Below, one piece after another: positions 9,138 through 17,852 of a stretch of 64,000 nt of DNA (positions are counted from its first letter, which is position 1; each line of letters begins with the position of its first letter). The stretch comes from Tannerella sp. (GTDB taxonomy: Bacteria; Bacteroidota; Bacteroidia; Bacteroidales; Tannerellaceae). The stretch spans positions 1 to 64,000 of the forward strand of contig JAISNP010000021.1 of the NCBI GenBank assembly GCA_031276175.1, written 5' to 3'. The notes below the pieces were generated by a model that did no database searches, was not told the origin of the DNA, and saw only the letters and a list, made by a program, of their open reading frames with translations. A program made the translations under genes and the position numbers.

Positions 9138-10409
9138 ATGAAGACAAAACATTTCATGGCCGTGTGGCTGACGTGTATGCTGTCCGCTTTCGTCGGGACG
9201 CATACGGCTGCGGCGCAAAACGGCGAAGGTTATTTTACGGTTTCGGGCACGGTGAAAGATGCCGGAAGTAAAAAGACGGTGGAGTATGTCAACGTTTCGG
9301 CCGTGGGGACGAACATCGGCACCGTCACGAATGAAGACGGAGAGTTTGCGCTCAAACTGAGCGACACGGCGGACGTGAAGGAAATCGAACTTTCGTGCAT
9401 CGGATACTTCAATGCGCGCATCGCCGTGACGGGACGGGACGTGAGGGAACAGACGTATCTTATTTTCCCGGAGTCGTTTCATCTGAGCGAGATAGAAGTG
9501 TTAAGCTGGAAAAATCCGCGCGACCTGATAAAGGCTGCGCTGGATAAACTGGCGGACAATTATCCTCTTCAGCCCAATATGCTGACGGGTTTTTATCGCG
9601 AAACGATCCGGAAGCGGCGCAAGTACATCAACATCTCCGAGGCCGTGATGCAGGTATACAAAAGCCCGTACACGACGACCGACGCTTCGGCCGACCGTAT
9701 CCGCATACTCAAGGGGCGGAAATTAGTCAGTCCGAAACCGGGCGATACGTTGAGCGTAAAACTGCTGGGCGGCCCCAACATGGCGGCATACGTAGACATC
9801 GTAAAGAATCCCGACATACTGCTTGACGCCGAAATGCTGGAATACTTCTCGTACAGGATGGGCGAAACTACTTCCGTGAACGGACAGTTGCAGTACGTTG
9901 TGCACTTCGAGCCGCGGGCGGCCTTTCCGTGGCCGCTTTATTCCGGCACGTTCTACATCGACCGCGAAACGCTGGCCTTTACCCGCGCCGAGTTCAGCAT
10001 GGACATGAGGGACAAACTTAAGGTAATCGACCTTATTTTGAAAGAAAAGCCGGCAGGGTTGCGTTTCACCCCCGAAGAAGTCTCATACGTCGTTACCTAC
10101 CGTCAGCGCGACGGGCAAACCTGCCTGAACTACATCTATAATAAAATAAGGTTCAAATGCGACTGGAAACGCCGGCTTTTCGCCACGAACTACACCGTGG
10201 TGGGCGAAACGGTGGTCACCGACAACCGTACCGAAGGCGTGGAGAAAATCCCCGCCCGCGAAGCCTTCTCCATGCGCCGCTCCCTCAGTCAGGAAGTGTC
10301 CGCATATTACGACGACGACTTCTGGGGCGCCTACAACATCATCGAGCCGACCGAGTCGCTGGAAAACGCCGTGGGCAGACTGATCAAGCAGCAGAGCAAA
10401 TCGAAATAA
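9138..10409 (+). CDS. Carboxypeptidase-regulatory-like domain protein, exported
   Basis: The 423-residue protein has a signal peptide ending near HTAAAQ. A beta-sandwich domain follows (YFTVSGTVKDAGSKKTVEYV, with NEDGEFALKL), as at the N-terminus of TonB receptors. After residue ~120 there is no plug or barrel; instead there is a region starting LSEIEVLSWKNPRDLIKAAL that is seen in stand-alone Bacteroidota surface or periplasmic proteins of unknown role. The C-terminus (EPTESLENAVGRLIKQQSK) is not a type IX secretion signal that I can recognise. The ECF sigma gene starts 45 bp downstream but has its own promoter. No function is claimed. Confidence 0.7.
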   Translation: MKTKHFMAVWLTCMLSAFVGTHTAAAQNGEGYFTVSGTVKDAGSKKTVEYVNVSAVGTNIGTVTNEDGEFALKLSDTADVKEIELSCIGYFNARIAVTGRDVREQTYLIFPESFHLSEIEVLSWKNPRDLIKAALDKLADNYPLQPNMLTGFYRETIRKRRKYINISEAVMQVYKSPYTTTDASADRIRILKGRKLVSPKPGDTLSVKLLGGPNMAAYVDIVKNPDILLDAEMLEYFSYRMGETTSVNGQLQYVVHFEPRAAFPWPLYSGTFYIDRETLAFTRAEFSMDMRDKLKVIDLILKEKPAGLRFTPEEVSYVVTYRQRDGQTCLNYIYNKIRFKCDWKRRLFATNYTVVGETVVTDNRTEGVEKIPAREAFSMRRSLSQEVSAYYDDDFWGAYNIIEPTESLENAVGRLIKQQSKSK

Positions 10410-10415
10410 AAGCCG

Positions 10416-10423
10416 TACATTTG
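10416..10423 (+). promoter_or_regulatory. Promoter -7 box of the first ECF sigma gene
   Basis: TACATTTG matches TAnnTTTG and gives a leader of about 25 nt before the ATG at 10455. No clear -33 element is visible. Confidence 0.5.
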
Positions 10424-10454
10424 TTTCGCACGAAATAAAATGTGACGCAACTCC

Positions 10455-11009
10455 ATGCCGGATGACTCTTTGCTGTTTGAAAAAATAAAAGACGGCGACA
10501 TAAAAGCTTTCGAAACGCTCTTCCGCCTCTACCACGCCCCGCTGTGCCTGTACGTTTCGGGCATTACGGGGCGGAGGGAGGTGGCGGAAGACATCGTGCA
10601 GGACGTCTTTTACCTCATCTGGAAAATGCGCGCCGCGATGCGGATACGCCGCTCCCTCAAAAGCTACCTCTACGGCGCCGTGAGGAACCGTGCGTACCGG
10701 TATCTGGCGCACGAACAGGTATGCCGGCAGTACGAATCGTCCGTGCGGCACGAAGCGGAGCCGACCGAATCGTCCGGCCCGCACGAGCAGATGGAATATG
10801 CGGAGCTGGAAGCCGTCGTCGAGCGCACCCTGGCCGGACTGCCTGCACGTCGGCTGCGCATCTTCAGGATGCACCGCATGGAAGGGCGCAAATACGGCGA
10901 AATAGCGGAGAAGCTCGTCATTTCGATCAAAACGGTCGAAGCCGAAATGACCAAAGCCTCCCGGCAACTGAAACACGAAATTGAAAAATATTACAGACGA
11001 ATATTATGA
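10455..11009 (+). CDS. ECF RNA polymerase sigma factor (first)
   Basis: This 184-residue sigma-70 family factor has region 2 (residues ~10-80, with FETLFRLYHAPLC and EDIVQDVFYLIW) and region 4 (residues ~120-180, with LPARRLRIFRMHRMEG and the helix-turn-helix IAEKLVISIKTVEAEMTKA). In Bacteroidales such factors usually switch on SusC/D or receptor operons under control of a FecR-type anti-sigma factor. Here the next gene overlaps by ATGA but is only a stub (11006-11224), so this factor may be free of its normal control or inactive in regulation. Its target operon cannot be told from the sequence. Confidence 0.9.
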   Translation: MPDDSLLFEKIKDGDIKAFETLFRLYHAPLCLYVSGITGRREVAEDIVQDVFYLIWKMRAAMRIRRSLKSYLYGAVRNRAYRYLAHEQVCRQYESSVRHEAEPTESSGPHEQMEYAELEAVVERTLAGLPARRLRIFRMHRMEGRKYGEIAEKLVISIKTVEAEMTKASRQLKHEIEKYYRRIL

Positions 11010-11224
11010 CGGAAGAATACGAAGATACGGCGACAGACCGGGCGTGGGAAAACCTGTATGCACGTCTGTCGCGCGACGGACTGTGCGCCGTCGGCAGCCT
11101 TTCGCCCGCTGCGCCGGAGATGCGCGCCGGGCACAGCCTGAAATCGGGCGCCACATCCGGCGCGACGCGTAAGGACGGCGGCGTTCAGGAACGAACGCCT
11201 TACCGGCGCGGCGCACATTCTTAA
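11006..11224 (+). pseudogene. Remnant of a FecR-like anti-sigma gene
   Basis: The frame of 72 codons begins with an ATGA overlap with the sigma gene, as anti-sigma genes do. Its first ~27 residues (with AWENLYARLSRDGL) look like the N-terminal sigma-binding part of FecR-type factors. The rest is low-complexity and unrelated, with no membrane helix and no FecR periplasmic domain. This is read as a truncated gene. It could instead be a very short soluble sigma-binding peptide, which is less likely. Confidence 0.5.
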
Positions 11225-11323
11225 CCGGCAAGCTGCGCGAAACGGATAGAGACAGATCCCGATATTGCAGCATCGCAGCCGGCGGCCGCTTCCGCAGGCT
11301 GCGATGCCGCGCCGCTTCGCGGT

Positions 11324-11509
11324 TCAAAAGTTTTTCCTTACCCAGTCTATGATTTTTCCTTGCGTATCGTCCGTGCGCTTCTGCCATTCCGTCCATTCGG
11401 GCGCTTCGGGCAGCAATGCCTGCATCCGTTTGAGATATTCCTGCGGTGATTGCCCGTACATCAGGATGGATATGCACGCGCAAAGGTAACACATGATTGA
11501 TTTTTTCAT
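11324..11509 (-). pseudogene. Stub of a secreted esterase-like gene
   Basis: The frame of 61 residues starts with a signal peptide (MKKSIMCYLCACISILMYG). It continues QSPQEYLKRMQALLPEAPEW and TEWQKRT, which resembles the N-terminus of secreted acetyl-xylan-esterase-like hydrolases of Bacteroidales as I remember them. It then jumps to a short tail, GKIIDWVRKNF, typical of a C-terminal helix. The catalytic core is missing, which suggests an in-frame internal deletion. A genuine small secreted protein is the alternative. Confidence 0.4.
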
Positions 11510-11616
11510 ACTGCTGTTCTTTTCGTTTTTAATGTTGTAATTATATGGTATACAGTTGTCTGTAAGCAAACTTCTTTTGCGCGTCCGGGTTTTTCGGACG
11601 CGCGTTCGGGGTTTTC

Positions 11617-11805
11617 GAATTCGAATTTGAGTTCGTGGAATTCGAATTTGAGTTTATGGAATTCGAATTTGAGTTTATGGAATTCGAATTTGAGTTTGTG
11701 AAATTCGAATTTGAGTTCATGGAATTCGAATTTGAGTTTATGAAATTCGAATTTGAGTTCTTGAAATTCGAATTTGAGTTTGTGAAATTCGAATTTTAAT
11801 TTAAC
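11617..11805. repeat. 21-bp tandem array 1 (core AATTCGAATT), 9 units
   Basis: Nine units start at 11617, 11638, 11659, 11680, 11701, 11722, 11743, 11764 and 11785, a strict 21-bp period. Each has the palindrome AATTCGAATT, extended in several units to AAATTCGAATTT, followed by GAGTT plus a variable YNTG. There is no spacer between units. The array lies 38 bp beyond the stop codon of the rhamnosidase remnant (minus strand) and upstream of the esterase stub. Confidence 0.95.
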
Positions 11806-11843
11806 ATTTTGCCTTTACGGATACCGGAATGGAGCGTCGACAT

Positions 11844-12130
11844 TTACTTGATCACTTTTATTTGTTTGGGGGCATCTACGCGGGTGATGATTTTGTGGTT
11901 GCCGGGCGTCTTTCGGTGGCTTATCTTTATGATACCGTATGGGGTGGGGAAGGAACGGAAGGTTGTGGCGCCGAGATTGATCATTGCTCTCCGGTATTGG
12001 GGGATAATGTCTGTGGCCGGCTGTTTTCGGTCGTCCTTAGCCGGGGCTTCGAGTATGTAGTATCCGTAGAAGGTGGAGAAAGCTTTGGCTCCGCCGATGG
12101 CTATGGTTTTGTTGCAGGCGCTTTGGTTCC
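11844..12130 (-). pseudogene. Remnant of a second GH78-like rhamnosidase gene
   Basis: The minus-strand frame reads KTIAIGGAKAFSTFYGYYIL, then after a degraded stretch INLGATTF, then directly SFPTPYGIIKISHRKTPGNH and a C-terminal APKQIKVIK before a stop at 11844. These segments align with residues ~410-464 and ~551-584 of the intact protein at 1271-3067. About 86 residues between them, including the presumed general base, are missing although the frame is kept. A stop codon lies just upstream. It is a decayed paralogue with an internal deletion. Confidence 0.8.
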
Positions 12131-12227
12131 GTCAAACGTGCTTTTTGGTTTTTGAACCTTGCGGTTGCGCGTTCGGTTTTTTCGGCCGGGCGGTGATATT
12201 TGTCGTGTGTGGCGTTCGGTGAGCGGT

Positions 12228-12779
12228 TCAGAAGAGAGGGAGATAGTCTTTGAGCGCTGCGCGCAGCTTTTTGATGGCTTTGGCGAGGTGGTATTCGATT
12301 GTCTTTGGTTTCAGGGAGAGCGAGTCGGCGATTTCTTTTACCGTTAAGGCGTCGTAGCGTTTCAATTCGAAGATGCGGCGTGTACGGCGTGGGAGGGAGG
12401 AGAGCGTGTGTGCGACGATTTGGGTGATTTCGGTGGAATAGATTTCTTCGGGGTTGCAGGCTTCGAGCGTGTCGATGCGATATTTCAGGTCGTCCGTCAT
12501 CAGGGCGGATATGTTTTCCATTGCTTCGCGCCGGACGTTCTGATGCTTCAGGTAGTTTAGCGCCGCGTGTTTCAGCATGGACAGCAGGAGCGCCTGGGGA
12601 TGTGCTACCGTTTCTTTTTCGAGCGTATTCCAGAGGCGTATCATCGTTTCCGATACGATGTCTTCGGCGGCCATTTCGTCTCTGATGTATGATTTGACGA
12701 AGCGTAGCGACCGCCGGTAGTATTGCGTGTATAGGTGGCCGAAGCTTAGGTGCATTTCGTGTGAGTCCACAATGTGCAA
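12228..12779 (-). CDS. ECF RNA polymerase sigma factor (second)
   Basis: This sigma-70 family factor of 183 residues has region 2 (FGHLYTQYYRRSLRFV, EDIVSETMIRLWN) and region 4 (LPRRTRRIFELKRYDALTV and the helix-turn-helix IADSLSLKPKTIEYHLAKA). Initiation at the internal Met of MHLSFGHL (12755) is equally possible. It lies 57 bp after the receptor gene 12837-15248 on the same strand and has no anti-sigma gene beside it; the next sequence is the rhamnosidase remnant. It could have controlled the lost locus. Confidence 0.88.
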   Translation of the reverse strand: MHIVDSHEMHLSFGHLYTQYYRRSLRFVKSYIRDEMAAEDIVSETMIRLWNTLEKETVAHPQALLLSMLKHAALNYLKHQNVRREAMENISALMTDDLKYRIDTLEACNPEEIYSTEITQIVAHTLSSLPRRTRRIFELKRYDALTVKEIADSLSLKPKTIEYHLAKAIKKLRAALKDYLPLF

Positions 12780-12836
12780 AGCGTTGCGCCGAGTTGCGCA
12801 AAATGTTCGGTATTTGGGATTTTCCGGGTTATCGAA

Positions 12837-15248
12837 TCAGCGGTTTGTTCCTTCAAACAGGTCGTGATTTGTTTTGCCTTCACCGCGTTGCGATTTGAAA
12901 TTGTTGAACGTGTAGCTCAGCGAGAGAGTGAACAGCGGCGAACGGGGATATATGCGTGTTTTGGAGTCGAGGTCGACGCCGGTTTTCGTATCGACGTATT
13001 TGGCGGTCGAGAGCACGTCGCGCACGTTCAGCGCTGCCGACAGGCAGCGGTCGAACATCAGGCGGCGTATCGTGAAGTTGAGGTAGAAGAACTCGTCGAC
13101 CCGTCCCTGCGTGCTTACCGAGGGGCCTACGAAGTATCCTTCAAGCCTCATGCGTGTGTTTTTGCCGATGTCGAAGTTGTGGTTGAGGGCGAGTTGCCAG
13201 TTCAGGCTTTTCGCGTCGTCTACCTTGTATTCGTTGTCGATGGTGTAGTAAAACAGGTTTCCGTTGACGTCCGTGTTCCACCATTTTGCGATTTGCAGCG
13301 TGGCGGCGAGTTCTGCGCCTGTGGAATAGTCGTTTCCCACGTTGGCCATCGAGTCGAGCGTCACGCCCGTGTGGTAAGGCACGCGCACGCGCTCGATCTT
13401 GTCCGTGCGGCGGCGGTGGAAGAGGGTGGCGGCGGCGGAATGTTCGCCCATCGTCCTGTTCCACGTCAGTTCGATGGAGTTGGTATACTCCGGACGAATC
13501 CGTGGGTTTCCGCACTGTGCGGTGTAGTAATCGACGTATACGACGTATGGTTCCATGTAAAACAGTTGCGGCTGCGTAATCCGGCGCGAGTAGCCGAGGT
13601 TCAGGCGGTTGTTTTCGTTGAGCGAATACGAGAGGTGCGCCGACGGAAACAGGTCGAACTTGTCCCATACATGTTGCGCCCAGGCCACGTTGTTTTCGAG
13701 CGTGCGATGAATAAATTCTCCCCTTAAACCAATCTGATAACCGAATTTGGCGTATGTGTGCGACAGCATCGAATACAGGGCGTGAATATCGCGCCGAAAC
13801 ACAAACCGGTTGTACAAATCGTCGCGCCGTTCGAACGCGCCCTGCGCGGGGTTGTAGAAATCGATCGTGTAGTCGCCGTCTTCGGTGTAGGTGAAAAAAT
13901 AATACCCGGCTTCGAACCGGCCGTTTTTATTGTTCAGCGGCAGCACATAATCGAGATTTCCCTGCGCCGTCAGGCGGTATTCGTGTTCCCAGGCGCGATG
14001 TCCCTGCGCGCGGTTGCCCTGTGCGTCGAACAGGTCGGTGTAGAAAAACTCCATCGCGTCGTGTTCGTAGAAGGCGAAGAACGAACCGGAGAGCTTGTGC
14101 CCGTCGTTGGTGAAGCGATGCTCAAAGCCGACGTCTCCCCGGAGCGTCAAATCGTGCAGCCGGACGTAGTCGTGTCCGTCGTACGAGACGGTTGATTCCT
14201 CGCCCGTTGCGTTCGAGCGGAACGAGTCGTCGTAATGCAGTCGACCGCCTCTGTTACGTATGCGGTATCGCGATTCCAGAGCCGCCGACCAGGTGGTTTT
14301 CTCGCGGAGCAAGTCCAGTGCGCTTCGGAGAGCGTACATGTCTACGAAACTTTTTCGTTCGCCGACGGCGTGCGTCGTCGTCAGTGTGTCGTTCACGTCG
14401 ATATGTTTCCACTGGTCGAAGTCGCTGACCAAATATCGTCGCGAAGTTTCGCCCGAAGTCTGCCAGCGAAGTTTATTGTTTTTGTATGAGGTGAGAAAGT
14501 CGATGTTACGCGACTCTACCGTGCTGGCCATTGCGTTGACCATTCCGCTCCAGCCGTTGTTCGACTGTTTTTTTGTGTTTACGTTGATGATGCCGGCAAT
14601 GCCGTCGGCTTCGTTTCGCGCCGAAGGAGCGCTGATGATTTCGATGTTTTCTATCTGTCCGGCCGGAATTTGTCGCAAGGCATCGCTGCCGTCCGTCATC
14701 GAGGGTTTGCCGTCGATGTACACCTTGAACCCGGAACTGCCGCGGAACGTGAGTTCACCGTCTGCGCTTACCCTCATCGACGGCGTCTGTTCGAGGATGT
14801 CAATGGCCGTTCCGCCCGAAGCGGAGATGTATCCCGACGCTTCAATCACTTTCCGGTCGAGTTTGTAGATCATCGGTCGACGCCGGGCAACGACTTCGAC
14901 TTCCGACAGTTCCACGTCCGACAGGCGCAGCAGGATGTCTGTATGTATTATGTTTCTGTTGTCGTTGCTTAGCGCGAAATCAAATCGCTGTTGCGCGTAA
15001 CCCATCGAAGTGACGGACATGAAACAATCTCCTCCGCGCGTTGTCTTGAGCGAAAATATTCCGTCGGCATCCGTCGAAACGCCGACAATCAGCGTTGAAT
15101 CCGTCGAATACAGTGACACATTCGCCGCCGCCATTGCTTCTCCGGAGCCTTCTTCCAGCACGCGCCCGGTAATAGTCCAGTTATTTTGCGCTTCCAGTCT
15201 CATCAGAGTCAAAAACAAAGCGCATACAATCAAAATGTTATTTTTCAT
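12837..15248 (-). CDS. TonB-dependent-receptor-like outer-membrane barrel protein
   Basis: The 803-residue outer-membrane protein has a signal peptide (to ~residue 20, LEAQ) and a carboxypeptidase-regulatory-like domain (NNWTITGRVLEEGSGEAMAA, ~21-105). A plug domain follows (SEVEVVARRRPMIYKLDRKV, with DILEQTPSMRVSADGELTFR and IENIEIISAPSARNEADGIA), then an outer membrane beta-barrel family region to the C-terminal SLSYTFNNFKSQ. It belongs to the Bacteroidota group that lacks a SusD partner. No SusD or siderophore gene is adjacent, so the ligand is unknown. It is followed by the second ECF sigma gene. Confidence 0.88.
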   Translation of the reverse strand: MKNNILIVCALFLTLMRLEAQNNWTITGRVLEEGSGEAMAAANVSLYSTDSTLIVGVSTDADGIFSLKTTRGGDCFMSVTSMGYAQQRFDFALSNDNRNIIHTDILLRLSDVELSEVEVVARRRPMIYKLDRKVIEASGYISASGGTAIDILEQTPSMRVSADGELTFRGSSGFKVYIDGKPSMTDGSDALRQIPAGQIENIEIISAPSARNEADGIAGIINVNTKKQSNNGWSGMVNAMASTVESRNIDFLTSYKNNKLRWQTSGETSRRYLVSDFDQWKHIDVNDTLTTTHAVGERKSFVDMYALRSALDLLREKTTWSAALESRYRIRNRGGRLHYDDSFRSNATGEESTVSYDGHDYVRLHDLTLRGDVGFEHRFTNDGHKLSGSFFAFYEHDAMEFFYTDLFDAQGNRAQGHRAWEHEYRLTAQGNLDYVLPLNNKNGRFEAGYYFFTYTEDGDYTIDFYNPAQGAFERRDDLYNRFVFRRDIHALYSMLSHTYAKFGYQIGLRGEFIHRTLENNVAWAQHVWDKFDLFPSAHLSYSLNENNRLNLGYSRRITQPQLFYMEPYVVYVDYYTAQCGNPRIRPEYTNSIELTWNRTMGEHSAAATLFHRRRTDKIERVRVPYHTGVTLDSMANVGNDYSTGAELAATLQIAKWWNTDVNGNLFYYTIDNEYKVDDAKSLNWQLALNHNFDIGKNTRMRLEGYFVGPSVSTQGRVDEFFYLNFTIRRLMFDRCLSAALNVRDVLSTAKYVDTKTGVDLDSKTRIYPRSPLFTLSLSYTFNNFKSQRGEGKTNHDLFEGTNR

Positions 15249-15302
15249 TCGTAAAGATGCAGGTCAACTAAAAAGTCACTGTTGATGGTGCGAAAACGGA
15301 TG

Positions 15303-17738
15303 TCAGTCTTCTAAGTTTTCGTCGATAGCGTCTATTTTTTTTACCGTCAGCAACATTTCTTCTCTCAACCGTTCGATTTTGTTTTCCATTTCTTTCAGCA
15401 GATTGCCTCCGCCTTTTGAAGATATGTTGAGGAAGCCGACATTGTTTTCGTACGTCTGCAACTCGCTTTTTATTCTGTCATACATCCTCATCAGTCTGTC
15501 TCGTTCATTGCGTAAACGGTTTCTGTCTTTGTTATCGGGCATGTCTGTGCGGGATTGTTGTATTCGCCGGTCTGTCTGCGCCACATTCAGGCGTTCGTAC
15601 TGGCTGTTTACGGCTTCGCGGAAAGCTTTGTAAATCTTGTCTTTTTCTTTAAAAGGCACATGGCCGACCGTATTCCATTCGGCAATGAGCAGTTTCAATT
15701 GCAGCAGCGCTTCTTCCGTCGAAAGGTTTTCGTCGATAGCGCTGATTTTTTTTATCAGCAATCGTTTAGTGTCGAGGCAGGCAATCTCTTCCGATCTGTT
15801 CGACGACAGCGCCTTGTTTTTCTGTTCGAAGAAATAGTCGCATGCCGAGATGAACTGCTGCCAAACGACTTCGGCATGTTTATGCGCGACAGGGCCGATG
15901 TTTTTCCATTGGGCTTGAAGTTCGATTAATTTTTTACTTGTTTCCTTCCATTCGGAACTGTTTTTCAACTCCTCGGCTTTTGCTATCAGTTCGTATTTCA
16001 GTTGCAGGTTACTCTCCAATTCTTTCTTAAAGGATTTGTAGAACACCCCTTTTTTCTCGAAATAGGCGTCGCAGGCTTTGCGGAAACGGTCGAAAATTTT
16101 TGTATTGTACTTTTTCGTGGCAAAACCGATTGTACGCCAATTTTTTTGCATGTCGATAACTTCCCTGGTTTTTCTATCCCAATCTTTGAGGGTTTTCAAC
16201 GATTCAAAATCAATGGACTCTACTTTTTCGCAGAGGGCTGTTTTTTTTGTAAGGTTTTCTTCCTCCACGGATTTCAACATTTCAAAATGCGCCTGATGTT
16301 TTCGGTTAATCACAGTCGACGCCTCTTTGAAACGCGCCCATAAGGTTTCGCGATATTCTCTCGCCACCGGCCCTATTTCCCGCCACTGGTGAAACAATTT
16401 TTGCAACTGGTGATAGGCCGAAACGGCATCAGGCTCGTCCGCCAGTTTTTCTATTGCTTCGCAGAGCGTTGTTTTCAATTCCAGGTTTTTCTTGAAATCG
16501 TAATCGCGAAATTCGTTGTTTATTTTTATCAGATCGTAAAAACGTTCATTATGAAGTTGATATTTGCGCCACAAATCTCTGGCGTATTCTTGCGGAATAG
16601 GATCGTATTCTTTCCATTTCTGCTGTATTTCCTTAAACTCGTTGTAGCGTTTATTGAAATCGTCCTGACTTTCGATCAATAACTGCAAGCGGTCTATCAG
16701 TTGCAGTTTATGCACGTAGTTTTCTTCTTTTTGCTTTTCTTCCTTTTCGTATGAAACGGCCTTTTTCTGTTTATATTCGGCGTAAAGGTCTTTGAACTGT
16801 TGTCCTGTTTCGTCTTCAGGGGATTCAAAATCGGCCTCGTCTCCTCCGTTTTCTACAAATATTTTTTTCAGTTCGTCGTTTTCGGCTTTTATGATTCGGT
16901 AGTATGCTTGCTTAAGTTTGTCGACTTGTTCGCGGGAGATTCGATCCACATTCTTGTTGATTTCTACTAATTTGCCGATAATATCCAACTTGCCGAGCAT
17001 ACCGACGGCGCCCACTTCTATTGCCTCCTGCAAATCTCCGCAGAAATTATCAGGCGAAGAGGGAAGTTCTTGCATAACGGGTTCTTCTGCCGTTTTCTCA
17101 GGAGAGTCATATTCCTCCCGATTTGAAGCGGTTGTTTCCCCGGTGTCGGATTCATCGACCGTCTCCGTCTCTTCTTTCCGGTTTTCACTCGTTTCTTCCG
17201 GAAGAGTACATTTTTCCTGACTTGAATCGGTTGTTACCCAAGCGTCATTCGATTCGTCGACGGTTTCTTCCGTTTGGTTTTCGCATGTTTCCTTCGGGAG
17301 AGTACATTCCTCTTGAGTTGAAGCGATTGTTTCCCGGACATCCGATTCGTCGACGGTTTCTTCCGTTTGGTTTTCGCATGTTTCCTTCGGGAGAGTACAT
17401 TCCTCTTGACTTGAAGTGATTGTTTCCCGGACGTCCGATTCGTCGACGGTTTCTTCCGTTTGGTTTTCGCATGTTTCCTTCGGGAGAGTACATTCCTCTT
17501 GACTTGAAGCGATTGTTTCCCGGACGTCCAATTCGTCGACGGTTTCTTCTGTTCGGTTTTCGCATGTTTCCTCAGGGAGAACACATTCTTCTTGACTTGA
17601 AGCGATTGTTTCCCGATCATTAACTTCAATTTCGGCTGTTTCTTCCTGACGTTTTTTCAAAGTCTGAGCATTCTCTGCCTGAGCGGTGCCTTTTACCTCA
17701 CAAGTTTCGTTGGGCAGGTTAGTTTCTTGTTCCATCAT
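15303..17738 (-). CDS. DUF349 protein with repeated acidic N-terminus
   Basis: The 811-residue cytoplasmic protein is mostly helical. The C-terminal ~550 residues carry several DUF349 repeats with the pattern L..Q.KW..IGPV (for example LQAQWKNIGPVAHKHAEVVW) and end in a coiled coil. DUF349 proteins are widespread in Bacteroidota and of unknown role. The N-terminal ~200 residues contain about four to five copies of a 31-residue unit (EECTLPKETCENQTEETVDE plus SDVRETIASSQ), encoded by 93-bp DNA repeats at 17150-17630; the unit is Glu/Thr rich with one Cys per copy. A weak promoter-like TTACTTTG (minus) is at 17782-17789. Copy number of the repeats may vary between strains. Confidence 0.8.
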   Translation of the reverse strand: MMEQETNLPNETCEVKGTAQAENAQTLKKRQEETAEIEVNDRETIASSQEECVLPEETCENRTEETVDELDVRETIASSQEECTLPKETCENQTEETVDESDVRETITSSQEECTLPKETCENQTEETVDESDVRETIASTQEECTLPKETCENQTEETVDESNDAWVTTDSSQEKCTLPEETSENRKEETETVDESDTGETTASNREEYDSPEKTAEEPVMQELPSSPDNFCGDLQEAIEVGAVGMLGKLDIIGKLVEINKNVDRISREQVDKLKQAYYRIIKAENDELKKIFVENGGDEADFESPEDETGQQFKDLYAEYKQKKAVSYEKEEKQKEENYVHKLQLIDRLQLLIESQDDFNKRYNEFKEIQQKWKEYDPIPQEYARDLWRKYQLHNERFYDLIKINNEFRDYDFKKNLELKTTLCEAIEKLADEPDAVSAYHQLQKLFHQWREIGPVAREYRETLWARFKEASTVINRKHQAHFEMLKSVEEENLTKKTALCEKVESIDFESLKTLKDWDRKTREVIDMQKNWRTIGFATKKYNTKIFDRFRKACDAYFEKKGVFYKSFKKELESNLQLKYELIAKAEELKNSSEWKETSKKLIELQAQWKNIGPVAHKHAEVVWQQFISACDYFFEQKNKALSSNRSEEIACLDTKRLLIKKISAIDENLSTEEALLQLKLLIAEWNTVGHVPFKEKDKIYKAFREAVNSQYERLNVAQTDRRIQQSRTDMPDNKDRNRLRNERDRLMRMYDRIKSELQTYENNVGFLNISSKGGGNLLKEMENKIERLREEMLLTVKKIDAIDENLED
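17150..17630. repeat. 93-bp in-frame tandem repeats in the DUF349 gene
   Basis: The segment CGACGGTTTCTTC occurs at 17258, 17351, 17444 and 17537, exactly 93 bp apart. Flanking partial copies extend the block. The copies differ by few substitutions, so the expansion is recent. Confidence 0.9.
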
Positions 17739-17852
17739 AATCTATTCCATTAATATGAGGCTTCATTTCCTCATGAAGGCGCAAAGTAAGTAATTATTTT
17801 GGACTTGTGCTCATTTTTTTTAAAAAAACTTCTTTTTACGCGGGGAAATATT

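Noticed and set aside
11617..11805. CRISPR array
   Set aside because: Units abut with no unique spacers and no cas genes occur in the window; the same is true of the other four arrays.
12037..12801. Minus-strand frame of 254 codons over the second ECF sigma gene
   Set aside because: It is the shadow of the sigma gene in another frame; composition is Arg/His/Pro-rich, and the sigma frame has the domain motifs.
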